This document shows positions 49,390 through 60,640 of a stretch of DNA of 64,000 nt, in pieces (the stretch's first letter is position 1; each line of letters opens with the position of its first letter). The notes below the pieces were generated by a model. That model saw nothing but the letters and a program-made list of their open reading frames with translations, searched no databases and was not told the DNA's origin. The translations under genes and the position numbers were made by a program. The stretch comes from Progne subis subis (taxonomy: Eukaryota; Chordata; Aves; Passeriformes; Hirundinidae), in the NCBI GenBank assembly GCA_022316685.1, contig JAKJHU010001346.1:1-64000 (forward strand), in the 5' to 3' direction.

Positions 49390-49990
49390 CTGCTTAAAGA
49401 TGTATGGACTTGAACATAGAGAGTGATAATTATATGGATATTTACATCTGTGGCTTGCAATTTCTATAGGAATATTTCTATATGTCTGTTGTATTTATGT
49501 ACGTATCCTATGCATATATGTACGCATATATATACATATATATTTGTAATTACATATATATGTATCTAAACATACAAGTATATAGTTATATTGGTCTTAA
49601 ATTCTATTTCTTATGTATACAATCATTTAGGTATTTATAGTGGTATAGTTATATTGCTCTTTAGCTATATTGGTATTTGCATAGGTATATATGTCTTATA
49701 TTTTTATATGCATATTCATCTATTTCTGAATGTAATTCTATTACATTATCTATTGTAATTCTGTTCTGTAACTCTCTATATGGAGTTGTATAGCTTTATA
49801 TTTTCTTTGATGCAGCTGGATGGATATTTAGATTGGTACAGTTGTCGATTTACAGATAGGTTTGTTTCATGAATCTATTGATATATATTGTATGTAATAA
49901 GTAGTATTTAATCTATATTTACATCTATATGTCGTGGTTATATATGTATTGCTTTCTTTTTAATCATTGTATAGTTATGTATTGTCAGCA
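49390..49990. repeat. TA-rich satellite-like stretch, copy B
   Basis: About 600 bp of irregular TATATTTATATG/ATATGTATC words. It stands in the same place after the duplicated acceptor as the stretch at 47225-47560 but is nearly twice as long, as expected for a slippage-prone repeat. Confidence 0.75.
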
Positions 49991-50037
49991 GTTTTTAATA
50001 AATTACATATTTGAATTGATTCTTGTGTATTTGTTGA

Positions 50038-50796
50038 TGTCTTGGGTTGAAAAGACAGGTATCTGCTAGGGAGAGGCAGGGCCTCTCTGGGAAGGGGGAC
50101 TTCCAATCCCTTCCCTCCAAGTTACTACAATTTAGAAGCATAAAAAGGCTTTTCAGTCAGAGCTATGGGGAAAGGAATAGCAGTCCTTTACTCGTAAATA
50201 TAACAGGACAAACAAACAACAACAACTACAGCAATAACAATAATAATAAACAGGACCAAGAACCCCGAGGAGCTTTGTCTCACAAGTCCCGGGCAGTCTG
50301 ATCTCTTGGGACCCCGGGAGCACCAAGACGAAACGGTGGAAACTCCGGGGCTGATGGCTGGAAAGGGTGGGGTGTCCCAGCAGGCAGGGGGTGTCCCGGC
50401 AGGCGAAGTGAGCAGTGCTGGAGAAGCCACGACGACTGGACAGGGGCTGACCCAGCTCCAGCAGGGCAGGCGAGGAGCTCTGAACTCCTGGGCGCTCCAG
50501 CAGATGATAGAATTCCCAGGACCGGACCCTCCGTCAACAGTGGACCCCACGCAGCCGGCAGTCACCCGACCGTCTTCTCTGATATCAAAAGCAGGAAGAA
50601 AAACACCCGCAGCTCCTGGAGCTGCTGAGCCTTTCCTTTCCCCCAAACTTAAGTGATCTTCCTCCACCCTCACCACTTCTGTTGTATGGGTCAAGTACCC
50701 TTTAAGCATCAGCATTTAGTCTCTTAACAACTTATGGGGGGGGAAAGTCTATAGGGAAAGAACAAAAAGAACAAAACTGAACCTAACCCCCAAACA
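50038..50796 (-). mobile_element. Solo LTR, 759 bp, minus orientation, ERVL-like
   Basis: On the plus strand it begins TGTCTTGGGTTGAAAAGACAG and ends CCCCCAAACA, so it has TG...CA ends. It is flanked by GTTGA (50033-50037) and GTTGC (50797-50801), a 5-bp duplication with one change. Its U5 end (CTGTC...CAACCCAAGACA read minus) and its start (TATAGAC/TTCCCC...CATAAGTTG) match the LTR at 52991-53899, which lies in the opposite orientation. The long frames over 50188-50715 on both strands are by-products of LTR base composition. Confidence 0.8.
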
Positions 50797-50943
50797 GTTG
50801 CTTCAGCAGTTCAGCTGTAGCAATCTGCAAGAAATTACATTTGTCAGCTGTGATGGGTGTTTTGTAATTTGTGCTATCCAGAGAGATGAGCAGATGTAAA
50901 TGCTGGAGGATTTTGGCCATGGAAATCTCCAGCCATGCCCAGC

Positions 50944-52532
50944 TGTAGTGGTTTCACATTCGCTGAATTCTGATTGCCAAATTTATGTAGTGGTCTTAGT
51001 GTTTACTCTCTTTTTTCCCCCTGTGGTATAAGATCAGGAGAAGCAAAGTGCTCAGACTTAAAGATAAACAAATGGTTTTATTAACATACTAAAAGAATGG
51101 GAAAGGAAAAAAAAGTTGAAAAAAAAAAAGAAACTTCAAAACACTCCTCCCTCCCCCTACAAATTGTTAACTGTCTTATATAAAACAGCATAGATACAAC
51201 CTGTGATTTTCAGTCAGTTTCATCATTTAAACATAATCTTTCATCGCTTTGGGAGAGGGCCTCTCCATAGTCCTATAGAGACAATCGCCACAAGACAAAA
51301 ACAGCCTGGTGGCTCTCAATGTCACAAATCTGCAACCGCACAGAATTTTTGCAGATTGTGCAGTCCCACCCATTATCAGCCTTTCCCCGGGCTACTCATG
51401 GGCCTCTCAGCGTATTTGGGGTATCATTTAAGAATGCTTCTTCTAGTATAAAACAAGGATTCTCTTCTTCTGTCTCTAAAATCATCTCTATTTTAAAAGA
51501 AATAGAGACCTCCTTTTACCCCAGGGGCCAAGGGCCTTAAATCACCTTCTCTTTAAAATCATCTTTGTCTCAAAGGCTCAGACCTCCTTTTACCCCGGGA
51601 GTGAGGGGCTTACTCTGTTCAGGATTCTCAATTAAATCGCAATTATATCAATTCCCTAACTTTTGACTAGAACTAGCATTCCCCCAAACATTAAGATATT
51701 ACAAGAAATAGTCCATTTCTCCATAGTTTACACCAGAGAAGTCTGGTTAAAAATGTCCACTTCCTCAATCCCTCCTTCCAGTAATCTTTACCAGTTCTTT
51801 CACTCTTGCTCCACTGACTTGATGCTGTGTCTTTTCTACGTTCACTCTGTCTCTTTCTTCCCTCTCTCAGAGGAGGGCTGGGTTTTGGAAGCTTTACGTT
51901 GCCAGGAAAGGGTTAAGTCTGCCCAGGCCTGCAGTGACCAAGTGCTCTCTGCCGAGCAGCAGTCTCTCCCTCCAGGCATCTCAGCCTCTCAGATTGGCCG
52001 GGTTTTCCCCCCTCACTCTTTTCCTCTTCACCCGGGAATCACCGGAGGAGGGGTGGGGGAATGGGGAGCTCCTCAGTGACAATCAGGGCAGCCTCGGCCC
52101 AACCAGGTCCATAGCTGTTATCAGGGGCCCGGCAGAGATCCGTCCCTGCTCCGGGGCTCCAGGGAGGTTTTAAAAGTAGCTGATGTTAAGCCGCAGCTTC
52201 TCCTCTCCCAGCGGGAGCTGATGGAGCCCAGCCAGGCTTTGGGGCCGGCTGCCCCGCGGGGAGCGGCAGGCCCAGCTGGCTAACAGAAGGGCACAGCTTG
52301 GTGCTACGTGTTTAACTGTCTGCGAAGAAAAGGGGACTGGCTCAACAAAATCAGGATTTATATGGGTACTTCCCAAAGTCGTATGTAACATTCTCTGTGG
52401 TCAAAGCATATCTCAATATCTAAAATTAGCTTCTGATAGGTCCTGTCCTTTCCAAAACAATTCCAAGGTCCTGACAGGGCAACATTCTATATTCCTCTTG
52501 AACTAAAACCCAAACTGTGTTAACCTATGACA
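50944..52532 (-). mobile_element. Long solo LTR, 1589 bp, minus orientation
   Basis: On plus it starts TGTAGTGGTTTC and ends CCTATGACA. A perfect 5-bp duplication CCAGC sits at 50939-50943 and 52533-52537, as expected for class III (ERVL-like) elements. Read minus it has TATAAAT at 52356-52362 and AATAAA at 51077-51082. It is the same family as 24248-25758, with matching start, promoter region and ACCACTACA end. No coding remains. Frames over 51.6-52.1 kb are LTR by-products. Confidence 0.9.
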
Positions 52533-52537
52533 CCAGC

Positions 52538-52985
52538 CCATGACCCACCTGCGCTTAGGCTGGGCAAGGAAAGCGCAGATTTGGGATGGCAGCAGAGCCA
52601 CACGTTGGGCTAAGAACTCGCTGCAAAGGCCTGCCAAGGAAACTCCAGGACTCCAGAGTGTAGAACTCCAACCAGGAGCCACTCAGGCAGGAGAAATCAT
52701 TCACAGTGGAAAGAAGAGAAAAAATGTGTCAAAACAGATGTGAGGATACTCTGAGAGTCATACAATGCTCTAGATCACCAGTGCCTAGGCACATCTTCAG
52801 GAAAAATAATTTGTTAATAACTGAACACTTTCCATGAAAGATAGATTGCACTTTCCCTTCTCTTACCTTGCTGTGTGAGTGGAAGACGTCCTTCTCACTG
52901 AGAATTTTTGCCCTTCAGCACCTCCCTCACATTAAATCTGTACTGACACTTGGCACCATAAATGAAAGCAGCCCTGCCCTCATAT
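52538..52985. other. Unique spacer between LTRs
   Basis: About 450 bp with no coding or element signature. Confidence 0.5.
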
Positions 52986-52990
52986 CAGTG

Positions 52991-53899
52991 TGTTAGATCT
53001 GTTTCCTTTTTTTACTTATAGAATTTTTCCCCATAAGTCGCTAGGAAACCAACTATTGGGTACTTGTAGGTACTTAAGCAGAAGGAAGCGGCCAAAGGAG
53101 GGGAGTTGTAGCAACTGGCAACACCTTTTTTTGGGTCTCGGGGAGTTTCTTGGGCTGGGGGCAGCTGCTCGCTCTTGTTCTTGGCTTTTCAGAGAGAGGA
53201 CAGCCAGGCTGCTGCTTGGAGAAAAGAACTCCCTCCTGTTACACAAGTCCAGGTTGGTCCTGTTTCTTCTGGTGTGGGGTGAGCCTCTGCTTCTGGGAGC
53301 AGCCACTGAACTGGGACCTTGTTACCTCCTGCCTCACTAGAAGAGGGGCTTGTCGCCAGGCTGGGAGCGGGGTCGCTGATGTCCCACCCCCCTGCTGCTT
53401 TCTGGGCACTGCCCAGAGTCTTTTTTGCTGCTCTGTGGCCCGCACCCCCTGCCTGTTGAGACCTCCCGCATCTTCAGCCACAGCTACGGAGTTTTCGGTA
53501 CATCTCTTCCACCCCTTCCCAGCTTGGACGAAGCCGCCATTACCGCGTGGTGCCCAAGCCCGCGCCACAGCGCCCCCTGCAGCCACGTGGGGATCATCGC
53601 ACCTGCGCTGCCCACCAGGAGCCTGCCAGCGCCCCTGCCGGCTGTGACCGGAACTGCACCAAAGGGGAAAGCGCCTGCGGTCAGGGGAGCTGTTCCTGGG
53701 TTCCTGGTTCTGTTTATTATTAATGCTGTAGGTAGTGGGTAAAGAACGGTGATTCCTATCCCCATACCTTTGCCTGCGAGCCCACTTAATTTTCAAAATT
53801 ATAATAATTTGGGGGGGGGGGGGGGGCAGGCCTTGAATTCTCCATTCCAAGGGAGGCCCTGCCCCTCCCTAGTAGACATCTGTCTTTCAAACTAAGACA
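52991..53899 (+). mobile_element. Solo LTR, 909 bp, plus orientation, ERVL-like
   Basis: Begins TGTTAGATCTG and ends CAAACTAAGACA, with a perfect 5-bp duplication CAGTG at 52986-52990 and 53900-53904. It shares the TATAGAATTTTTCCCC.ATAAGT start and the GGAGGCCCTGCCCCTCCCTAGTAGACA end with the LTR at 50038-50796, and the end with 58131-59164. A G16 run at 53811-53826 lies in its 3' part. The frames of up to 203 codons over it, on both strands, are LTR by-products. Confidence 0.88.
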
Positions 53900-53904
53900 C
53901 AGTG

Positions 53905-55060
53905 TTTGCAAAATATTCCCTCCTCCTGTCCTGACATCTCAAAAACTGAACCATCCCCTTCCTGTCCAAACTGTGCCTGAGGTGACTGGGGCCTTCAGGA
54001 GCTCAGGAGGGTGCAATACCACTACAGGTGGGAAGGTTTTGCAAAGCTTCCTAAGCATCAGTAAGTTTGCCAGTCTTCCCCTGGAACACTGTCCTACTCA
54101 TGAATAGTCTTGGAGGAGACTGTGTCTCCAGCACACTCAATAAAATTTGTTTTCTTCATGGCTTGAATAGAGGGAAATGAAAATTATCTTTTTTAGAGTG
54201 AAATTTGGGTTGGGTGCAGCTGGGTTTGCTCCATTATTTGCTGTGGAAAGTAGAGTAAAAGCTTTAAATTCCCAACAGAAGCTGACTGCCAGCCCACACA
54301 GCGACCTGAATGAGGCCCTTGCTGCATGCTGGTCCAAGGGAAAAGCTGCAACAAAATCCCCTTTTATTGCAGATTGAGCCTCAATGTAGTGTTGTCTCCA
54401 GGGCTGTCTGTGGGATGACAAGGTAATCCAGCCAGAAGCTGTGGATGTGTGAGTTCCAACAGCAACCTGCTTCTCCGGAGTGAGGGACAGGGCCAGCACA
54501 AAAGCCTGAAAGCTGTTCCAGGTAGTGGAGAAGGCCAGGTTGTCCTAGTGCAAGGATGGCCTTCGAAGGGGACCTTCTCACCTTGTGCTACTGACAAAGG
54601 GCAGCTGGTGGCCTTCCACAAAATGCTTCTTTTGTCCAGCTCTTTGAAATGTTCCAGCCTGCAACAATTCCTGATGCTCACACCAGCCCCTTTCCAAGCA
54701 GGAGGAATTGTGTAGGCAGCCTGACAGCTTAGTGGCAGGAGAATAAAATACTCAGCTGAGTGTTAACTCGCTGTCAGAAGCCACATCCTCAGTCCCTTGT
54801 CTCTTCCAGTTGTCTCATATATAGAGGAAGCAGCAGGAAATCACTGATCCTGGAAGGGAAAGCAGAAGGAGGAGAGGCAGTGGCTGGTTCCTGGGGCCTT
54901 GGGAGCAGTGAGAGCCATCCAAAATACAACCTCTGCTGGGTTGTGGAGATAATTCTGACCAACCCAGCAATGCTCTGTGTGAGACTAGAGCCATCTGTGA
55001 ATAGGAACATGGAAATTTAACCTTGTAAAACAGAGAAAAACTGTTCTTGGGTATTTGCCA
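53905..55060. other. Unique sequence, no gene recognised
   Basis: About 1.15 kb. Overlapping frames on both strands (54.1-55.0 kb) have no domain or splice support. Confidence 0.5.
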
Positions 55061-55175
55061 ATGCTTGGATGGGATCTGAGCCACCTGGTCTAGTGGAAGG
55101 TGCCCCTTCCCATGGCAGAGGGGCTGGATCTAGAGGATCTTTAAGGTCCCTTCCAACTCAAACCCATGTGTGAGC
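55061..55175 (+). mobile_element. CR1 LINE 3' end fragment
   Basis: GGTCTAGTGGAAGGTGCCCCTTCCCATGGCAGAGGGG..GGATCTAGAGGATCTTTAAGGTCCCTTCCAACTCAAACC (segments within 55088-55166) is the recognisable 3' untranslated end of avian CR1 retrotransposons. It is 5'-truncated, as most CR1 copies are. No reverse-transcriptase coding part is seen. Confidence 0.85.
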
Positions 55176-56420
55176 CTGAATTACAAACACATAAGGACAA
55201 AGAGAACACAGCAAACCTGGGTCTCCTGCTGTGACTGGAGGTTGCTGTAGTCACTTGTGTCACCTGGAGACTTGTTTGTATCTGGAGAGATTTTCATGGT
55301 CCTACAGTATTTATGTGTGACTTTCCCTGGTTCAGTGACCCCAAAGAGGCCAGAACAGATTTCTTTGCAAGCAAAGAATTGGTTAAGATGCCTGTGAACC
55401 TGATGGGAGAAGTGTATTCATGTTATTGCAGTGTTTATCCTGTAAAGATGATATTTGGTTTTCATTTTGAATACGCAGTGTACATGCACAAGACTTATAT
55501 GTGCATAACTGGCTTTAAGTCCTAATTCCCTCTTAACACAAGGATGTGTAATCCACCAGAAATATTTAACAAGGAGCCATAATAGCTTTGGGCTGTTTAA
55601 AGTGTGTGATGAGTAATGGTAACTTTAACAAATACCACTCTTGTTAATTGGGGTTTGTCATCTATCAACCCTGTTGCATAAAAATCACTTATTTATAGCA
55701 GAGACTACATGAAATTCCTTAATATAGATGAGAATTGAGCAATTCAGGCTTATTAAAGGAGAGTTTTCTGTTATTGTGAGAAGACAATCTAGATAATCTG
55801 CTGTACAACTTGCAGAAGCCTTTGCAGTTAAGGATGAGAAGGAATAAGAACCCCGGTTGCATTATTTCAATTGTACAAGTGCCTCTCTAGTTTCATGGCC
55901 CTGCCCAGGCCGGATTTAGGCTTAAGGTGATGATTATGAGCAGGGGTCCAGTATAACGTACCCTTCTGTTCCACCAACCTATTGGGTTGGCACCAACAGT
56001 TGGGGTCTGCGTCTTCTTTGTGGCAAGGTCAGGGGTTAATCTGGTCTTGCTCCCTACTGTTGCTTTTCGGTTTTCTTCGCCCACTGACTCTTGGCTCTCT
56101 CCTAATTCTTTGACTTTAGCTGGTAGGTTTCTGGTACCCATTTACAGAGGTCGCACTCCACTCTTTCAAGATCTGTTCTTGCCTGCAAATTGTTTCTAGT
56201 TCTGTTCACCCATAGCACCCACTATTTTTATTATCCTGGAGCACTCAACCTGTTGTCACTAGTATTTTCAGCGCTAGATCTGCTTCCTTCTGGATCTATC
56301 TTTCACAACTTAAACATAGGCCTCTCAGAATCCTGGCTCCTGATATGTGGGCAAACCACAACTCTACACTCTATGCACCTAAAACAGTCACAGCTTGGGG
56401 TGGTACATTCCACTTCTAGT
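55176..56420. other. Unique sequence; possible weak ERV remnant at 55.89-56.14 kb
   Basis: Mostly featureless. The minus frame 55893-56141 (82 codons) ends in a hydrophobic segment (PLLIIITLSL) after a basic stretch, which resembles a signal peptide of the kind found at the start of retroviral envelope proteins. There is no neighbouring envelope sequence to support this, so I leave it uncalled. Confidence 0.3.
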
Positions 56421-56424
56421 TGAG

Positions 56425-56497
56425 GTGTTAGGGCATGGGTTGAACTTGATGATCTTGAAGGTCCCTTCCAACCTGGACATTCTGTGATTCTGTGATC
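56425..56497 (+). mobile_element. CR1 LINE 3' end fragment
   Basis: GGGTTGAACTTGATGATC and AGGTCCCTTCCAACC are followed by ATTCTGTGATTCTGTGA, the short tandem tail diagnostic of CR1 3' ends. It is only about 70 bp, heavily truncated. Confidence 0.88.
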
Positions 56498-57300
56498 TGC
56501 AAGTAGTGCATCACTTTAAGCAGTTTTCCTAACTGACACGAATGGAAGCTTGTTCATAGGATATTTTAGGGGAAATCCTTCCAGACAAGGACTGGCCTCT
56601 GCTGGTCAGGAAGTGTGCCATCAGATCCAGGTGTTTCTGTGCTAAAAGTCACTTTGACTTGATTTGGGCCGATAAAAGCTGGAGCCACTTTCAAGGTGAA
56701 TTTGGAGACCTCAGCTACAGGTGGATGCACTGTGTAGGATTCTCCCAGTTGCTGGGAAGGGTTCTCCAGATCCTCTCTGCAAAACAGATCTCCACAGCAA
56801 CTGTGGACTCTGGATGATGGTAAAGCATTTAGGCCACTGGTGATGGATCTTTCTCAATCACTATCCTGTCTCTTGTAATGTGATTACCTTTCTTGGTTTT
56901 GCTTGTTGCTAAAGCCAAGCATGGAGTTTTATTCAAATTTACTTTTCTGTTGCCATAATATTCCTAGTAAAATATGACCTTTCTTTCCATTGTTGTCTGT
57001 GTCCCTTAAAACACCCCTGTCAACTGACAGAACAAGGGCCTAAGGCCTACTGGGATCAACATTTCTTAGACGTGTTGGAGTTTCCTGAGGAAGGGTTTGG
57101 TCTCTCATCTTTTTTCAACAACTGCAATATCCCATATCTGCCGAAAAGAGGAACCTAAGCAAGTATCTTGGCTTACCTGAAAAGAACAGGCAAAAAAAGC
57201 TCTTGGATAGCAAGCAGCATTCCCACAGAACTAGCAGGGTAAAAATGCCAGCAAACTGAAGACAACTTGATGAATGGATTAGTGGAATTATGGGCCATGT
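56498..57300. other. Unique sequence, no gene recognised
   Basis: About 800 bp with no coding or element signature. Confidence 0.5.
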
Positions 57301-57309
57301 TTGCCTGTG

Positions 57310-57830
57310 ATGGCAATGTTGCCTTTTTCCTGGAAATGAAACTCAAATAATTTTAGTAAGAGGGTAATATAAAAAGGGATCTTTAATTAAGACCCTCAGA
57401 GGCAGTTAACGCAAAGATGTCCACAAAGCTCACTCCCTCCAGAGATGAGTACATTTTTATATGTTATAAGAAATAAGCATAATTGATAAAAAGCACAAAT
57501 TTGGAGGATAAGTGGTGATGCAATTATCCCCCAGGTCAAGCTCCTTTTCTGGGGTCCCCCCCTTGGCAGTGGCTGTACTCTGTCCATGGAAATGTATCTG
57601 GAAGAGTTGTGCTTGGCCTTGGTTTCCAGGAAGAACCAAGATAGTACTGGGGCCTTGTACCCCCTGGGGCCTGGAGCTCTGAAGTATATTTGTCTTTCTG
57701 CTTGGGGAAAGGCCATGGAAAAATACTGGGAAGACAAGCCACAAATACAATAGGCTATAGAGCTACAATGTATGTGTGAAGAATATAGAAAACATATAAA
57801 AGAAGAAAGGCAAAAACCAAACGGCATCAG
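57310..57830 (-). mobile_element. Probable LTR fragment, minus orientation
   Basis: The text GGGATCTTTAATTAAGACCCTCAGAGGC...GCAAAGATGTCCACAAAGCTC resembles the R/U5 part of class II songbird LTRs read in reverse, from memory. No TG...CA ends or target duplication could be fixed, so the span is approximate. The overlapping minus frames (57396-57845) show no gag, pol or env motif. Confidence 0.35.
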
Positions 57831-58130
57831 CAAGATCTTGGGCATGAACCCCTAGGTCCAAACAGTCTTCTCAGCCTTATTCCTGTGTATTTCTGGGAAC
57901 CAGAGGAATCATGCTTGAGCCTGTGGGGAGATGGGTTTGGAAAGTAAAAGTTTTCTTTTTTTCTCCTTGCCGCAGCTTCTGTTCCTAACATCAGCTGAGC
58001 CTCTCTCCAGCCTGATGCCTCTGATTGTTGGAGCAAAACAATTTATGGCAGACAGATGACACTGACACTTCCAGAGACACGGCTTTCTCCAGTGCCAGCT
58101 ATGAGTCAGAATAAAAACTCCATAAACCAC

Positions 58131-59164
58131 TGCCTTGGTTTTGAAAGACAGTTGTCTGCCAGGGGAAACTACAGCCTCCCTTGGAATGGAGAATGTAAAC
58201 CCCCTTCTCTCTAATTATTATAATTTTGCAATTAAGGGCTTTTAGGCAAAGATATGGGAAATAGGAGGAACAGTTCTTTACTAGGAATATTAAAAATAAA
58301 AGGAAACTACAAATGTAGTAGTACAAAAATACAAGCAAGGAAGCAAACAAGGATCCTGGAAAAAACTATGACAGAGTCAGGGATACGACCTGACACCCTG
58401 TTGGTCAGGGTGTTGGAAGCAGTCCAAGTAAGTCCTCCTGGAGGAACAGATGTGGCTCTGTGGAGTAGCGATGGTCCTGTAGAAAATCCAGTGGTGGTGA
58501 GATGGGTCCAGTCTTCCTCTGGGAATCCAGTGGAAAAACAGGATACTTTGTGTCCTTCAGTGCCAGATTTTATCTAGCTGGGAACAGTTGGCTCCTGCCC
58601 CACTGGGTGGAGCATCTCACAATGGGATGATGGAATGTGTCATGTCACTGGTGGGCCCTAATGGCCCATTATCAGATGATGTGCCCCTGGGGGATGGAGG
58701 GGTGGTGAAAGATAAGAAACATTGCCCCACCTGGATTTAATGGCTGGGCCATTATCAGGAGGCATCTTCCTCCTTCCCCCGCCCCTGGAGGAGCAAGAGG
58801 AGGACAAAACAACTTTGAGAGACAGACTAAAATGGCTTGTGGTTTGTTTTTGGTTTTTTTTAATGAGGAAAACTATGCAAAAGATGATGTTTTATAACAC
58901 TTAAAAATATACCACATAAAAATTAACAACTGCAATAAATAAGACTTAAAAAATGTGCTTTGGTATACTAATAATTAGAAACACAGAAATGTAAAAACAG
59001 GAATTCACATTTTCATAAAAATATGAAATTACAGACAAAAAGATACATACATTGAACTAAAACATATAGGTAGATAAATCTCTACTTTAATGAGCTCTTT
59101 TTACATTGCTAGACTTCCTCCCTTCTGAAGAGAAGCTAGGACTTTGCTTGAGAACACTGAAACA
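58131..59164 (-). mobile_element. LTR, about 1.03 kb, minus orientation, abutting the broken gag
   Basis: Its left edge TGCCTTGGTTTTGAAAGACAG is clearly homologous to the left edge of 50038-50796 and, inverted, to the right edge of 52991-53899. The right edge is less sure: I place it at GAAACA (59164). ACCAC (58126-58130) and ACCAA (59165-59169) then form a 5-bp duplication with one change. The part from about 58900 to 59164 is AT-rich. The LTR lies immediately downstream (in minus sense) of the truncated gag. I see no gag or pol on its other side, so it either marks or caused the truncation. Confidence 0.65.
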
Positions 59165-59178
59165 ACCAACACTGATAA

Positions 59179-59475
59179 TTAAATTCCCTGATTTTTTCTA
59201 GGGCTGGGTAAGACATCCTGGGTGGAAGATCCGACTGGAGGCCAAGAACTGGTTCTGTGTGTTCTGAAGTGGAAGGATGTGTTAACTGAAGATCCAGTAG
59301 CAGTTCCATTCCCTGTCAGACTGGAAGGTGTGTTGACTGAAGACAGAGTAAAAGGGGTTAGACTGCCTAGGGGCAGGAAGAAAAGGGTTGAGGGAAGAAG
59401 AAGAGGGGGATGGGGAGAACCGGGCCATGCGGCCTCCGCCATCTCAGGGATAGAGGTTAGGGGTGCCATTTTGTG
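59179..59475 (-). pseudogene. Frameshifted continuation of gag, Pro/Ser-rich, truncated
   Basis: The gag frame stops at 59444. In another minus frame, overlapping that stop, about 100 codons remain open down to 59179 (Pro/Ser/Thr-rich, ending in SPRKNQGI and a stop). Composition fits the proline-rich region that follows matrix in many retroviral Gag proteins. The frame change near 59475 would then be an indel. It could instead be chance. No capsid homology region or zinc knuckle follows before the next LTR. Confidence 0.35.
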
Positions 59476-60040
59476 GAGGTTCCTCTGAAAAACTAAACCG
59501 AACTCTGGGCTTGGTAACCGGGAAAGATGGGGACGGGTGGACATCTTGAGCCGCCTGGCCAGGGCTGCCCAAGAAGCCCCGAGCAGTCCGGCCGGGACTA
59601 CCCGGGCGGGGGGATCGGGGAGTCCTGAGGGAGCCTGAGCCAGCAGGAGTAACTCCTGCTGCTCCCTTCAGGATTCCTCTCTGGGGACGAGGTGAAGGGA
59701 CACGCGAACGGGGGGAACTGGGGGCAGGTCGTCTGGTCTCGGGCTGTTTCTGCACCACCTTTTGTATTTTAACTGCAGCAGCTGAAAGCTGCGAGGCCAA
59801 ATTAAAAAAATTTGATGCTTGTTTGTCCCCGGAGAGGGCCAAATCGTGGATTTTATTATTTACAGCCCCCCAAAATTTGGGACTGTAAACTTGCTCCGGA
59901 GACACCTGATGGAAGTGCAGGAACACCCACCGGACAAACCTTTTTAGCTCGCCCTTAGAAACCTTTAACTGGGCGAGCTCAACGAGGGAATTAAAACTAT
60001 AATACACTCCCTTCTGGGCGGCCGAGAGTTTTGCACCCAT
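59444..60040 (-). pseudogene. ERV gag, matrix domain and proline-rich region, truncated
   Basis: Gag is the structural polyprotein of retroviruses, and its matrix part binds the inner face of the membrane. I choose the ATG at 60040 because it gives MGAKLS, an N-myristoylation signal with Gly2. An upstream in-frame ATG (60076) would hide it. Residues 1-100 are a helical, Lys/Trp/Phe-bearing domain like betaretroviral matrix (FVRWVFLHF, KFWGAVNNKI). Residues 100-199 are basic and Pro/Ser/Arg-rich. The frame ends at 199 codons, far short of a normal Gag. Capsid and nucleocapsid are absent. It lies about 600 bp downstream of a primer-binding site and LTR in the same orientation, where gag should be. 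In minus order it follows pol of another proviral body through that LTR. Confidence 0.75.
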
Positions 60041-60640
60041 CTCTCCCTTACTTGCCTGCCGCCCACCCGCTAACACTCAAGCAAAATTAAAGTAAACTAA
60101 AAACAAACTGCGGTAGGGGTAAAACCGGGAAACTCAAACACCAGACCCGGGGAGCCGCAATGAAAACGAAATGCAGTGACTTTAAAACTCTCGGGGTCTC
60201 CACCCGACCCAGTCACTACCCCTAAACTAAAGTCAGAAAAACAGAAAATAACTAAAGATCGTCCCGAGGAGGGTTCCGCAGGGGAATGGGGCAAACCACC
60301 ACCCCTCGGGCTGCGCAGCCTAGGATCTCCCACACTTACAGGGAATCCCTTCCCGAAACTAGGGTCTCCCAACTGAGGAGCACCCTCCCAACAGTAAGCC
60401 CCCTCGCGAAGGGTGACTTACCCCCTCCTGGAACGAGAAGAAGCTTGAGGTTGCGGGTCCGGCCGCCTGAAGAGGGCCCGTTGGGTACACCGGGTTGTCC
60501 TCTTCTCCCCTGGGAGCGAGATCTCGGCGAGCCGCTTCGACCAGGGGTAGCGGGGCGTCCAAGGATTTCTTCGGCCGGACTTCTCAATGGCCTAAATCCG
60601 TGCCGCGGGGTCCGCCTCGTCGCCGGGGGGGGGGGGGGGG
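60041..60640 (-). other. Retroviral 5' leader between primer-binding site and gag
   Basis: About 600 bp with no convincing frame. It starts with a C16-17 run (G-run at 60625-60641 on plus) directly beside the primer-binding site. It contains a strong splice donor (60413-60421) and presumably the packaging signal. I cannot identify the packaging signal. Confidence 0.6.
60413..60421 (-). promoter_or_regulatory. Candidate major 5' splice donor of the provirus
   Basis: On the minus strand the text reads GGGG|GTAAGTCAC, a near-consensus donor. It sits about 220 bp downstream of the primer-binding site and about 370 bp before the gag ATG, the usual place for a retroviral major donor. Confidence 0.5.

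Noticed and set aside
50188..50715. 175-codon minus frame
   Set aside because: Lies inside a solo LTR. There is an antisense frame of similar length and no domain.
53150..53850. Frames of 165 and 203 codons on opposite strands
   Set aside because: Both lie inside a solo LTR with target duplication at each end, and no domain is visible.
55893..56141. Minus frame with signal-peptide-like hydrophobic end, considered as an envelope remnant
   Set aside because: No adjoining surface or transmembrane subunit sequence and no LTR next to it. The evidence is too thin.
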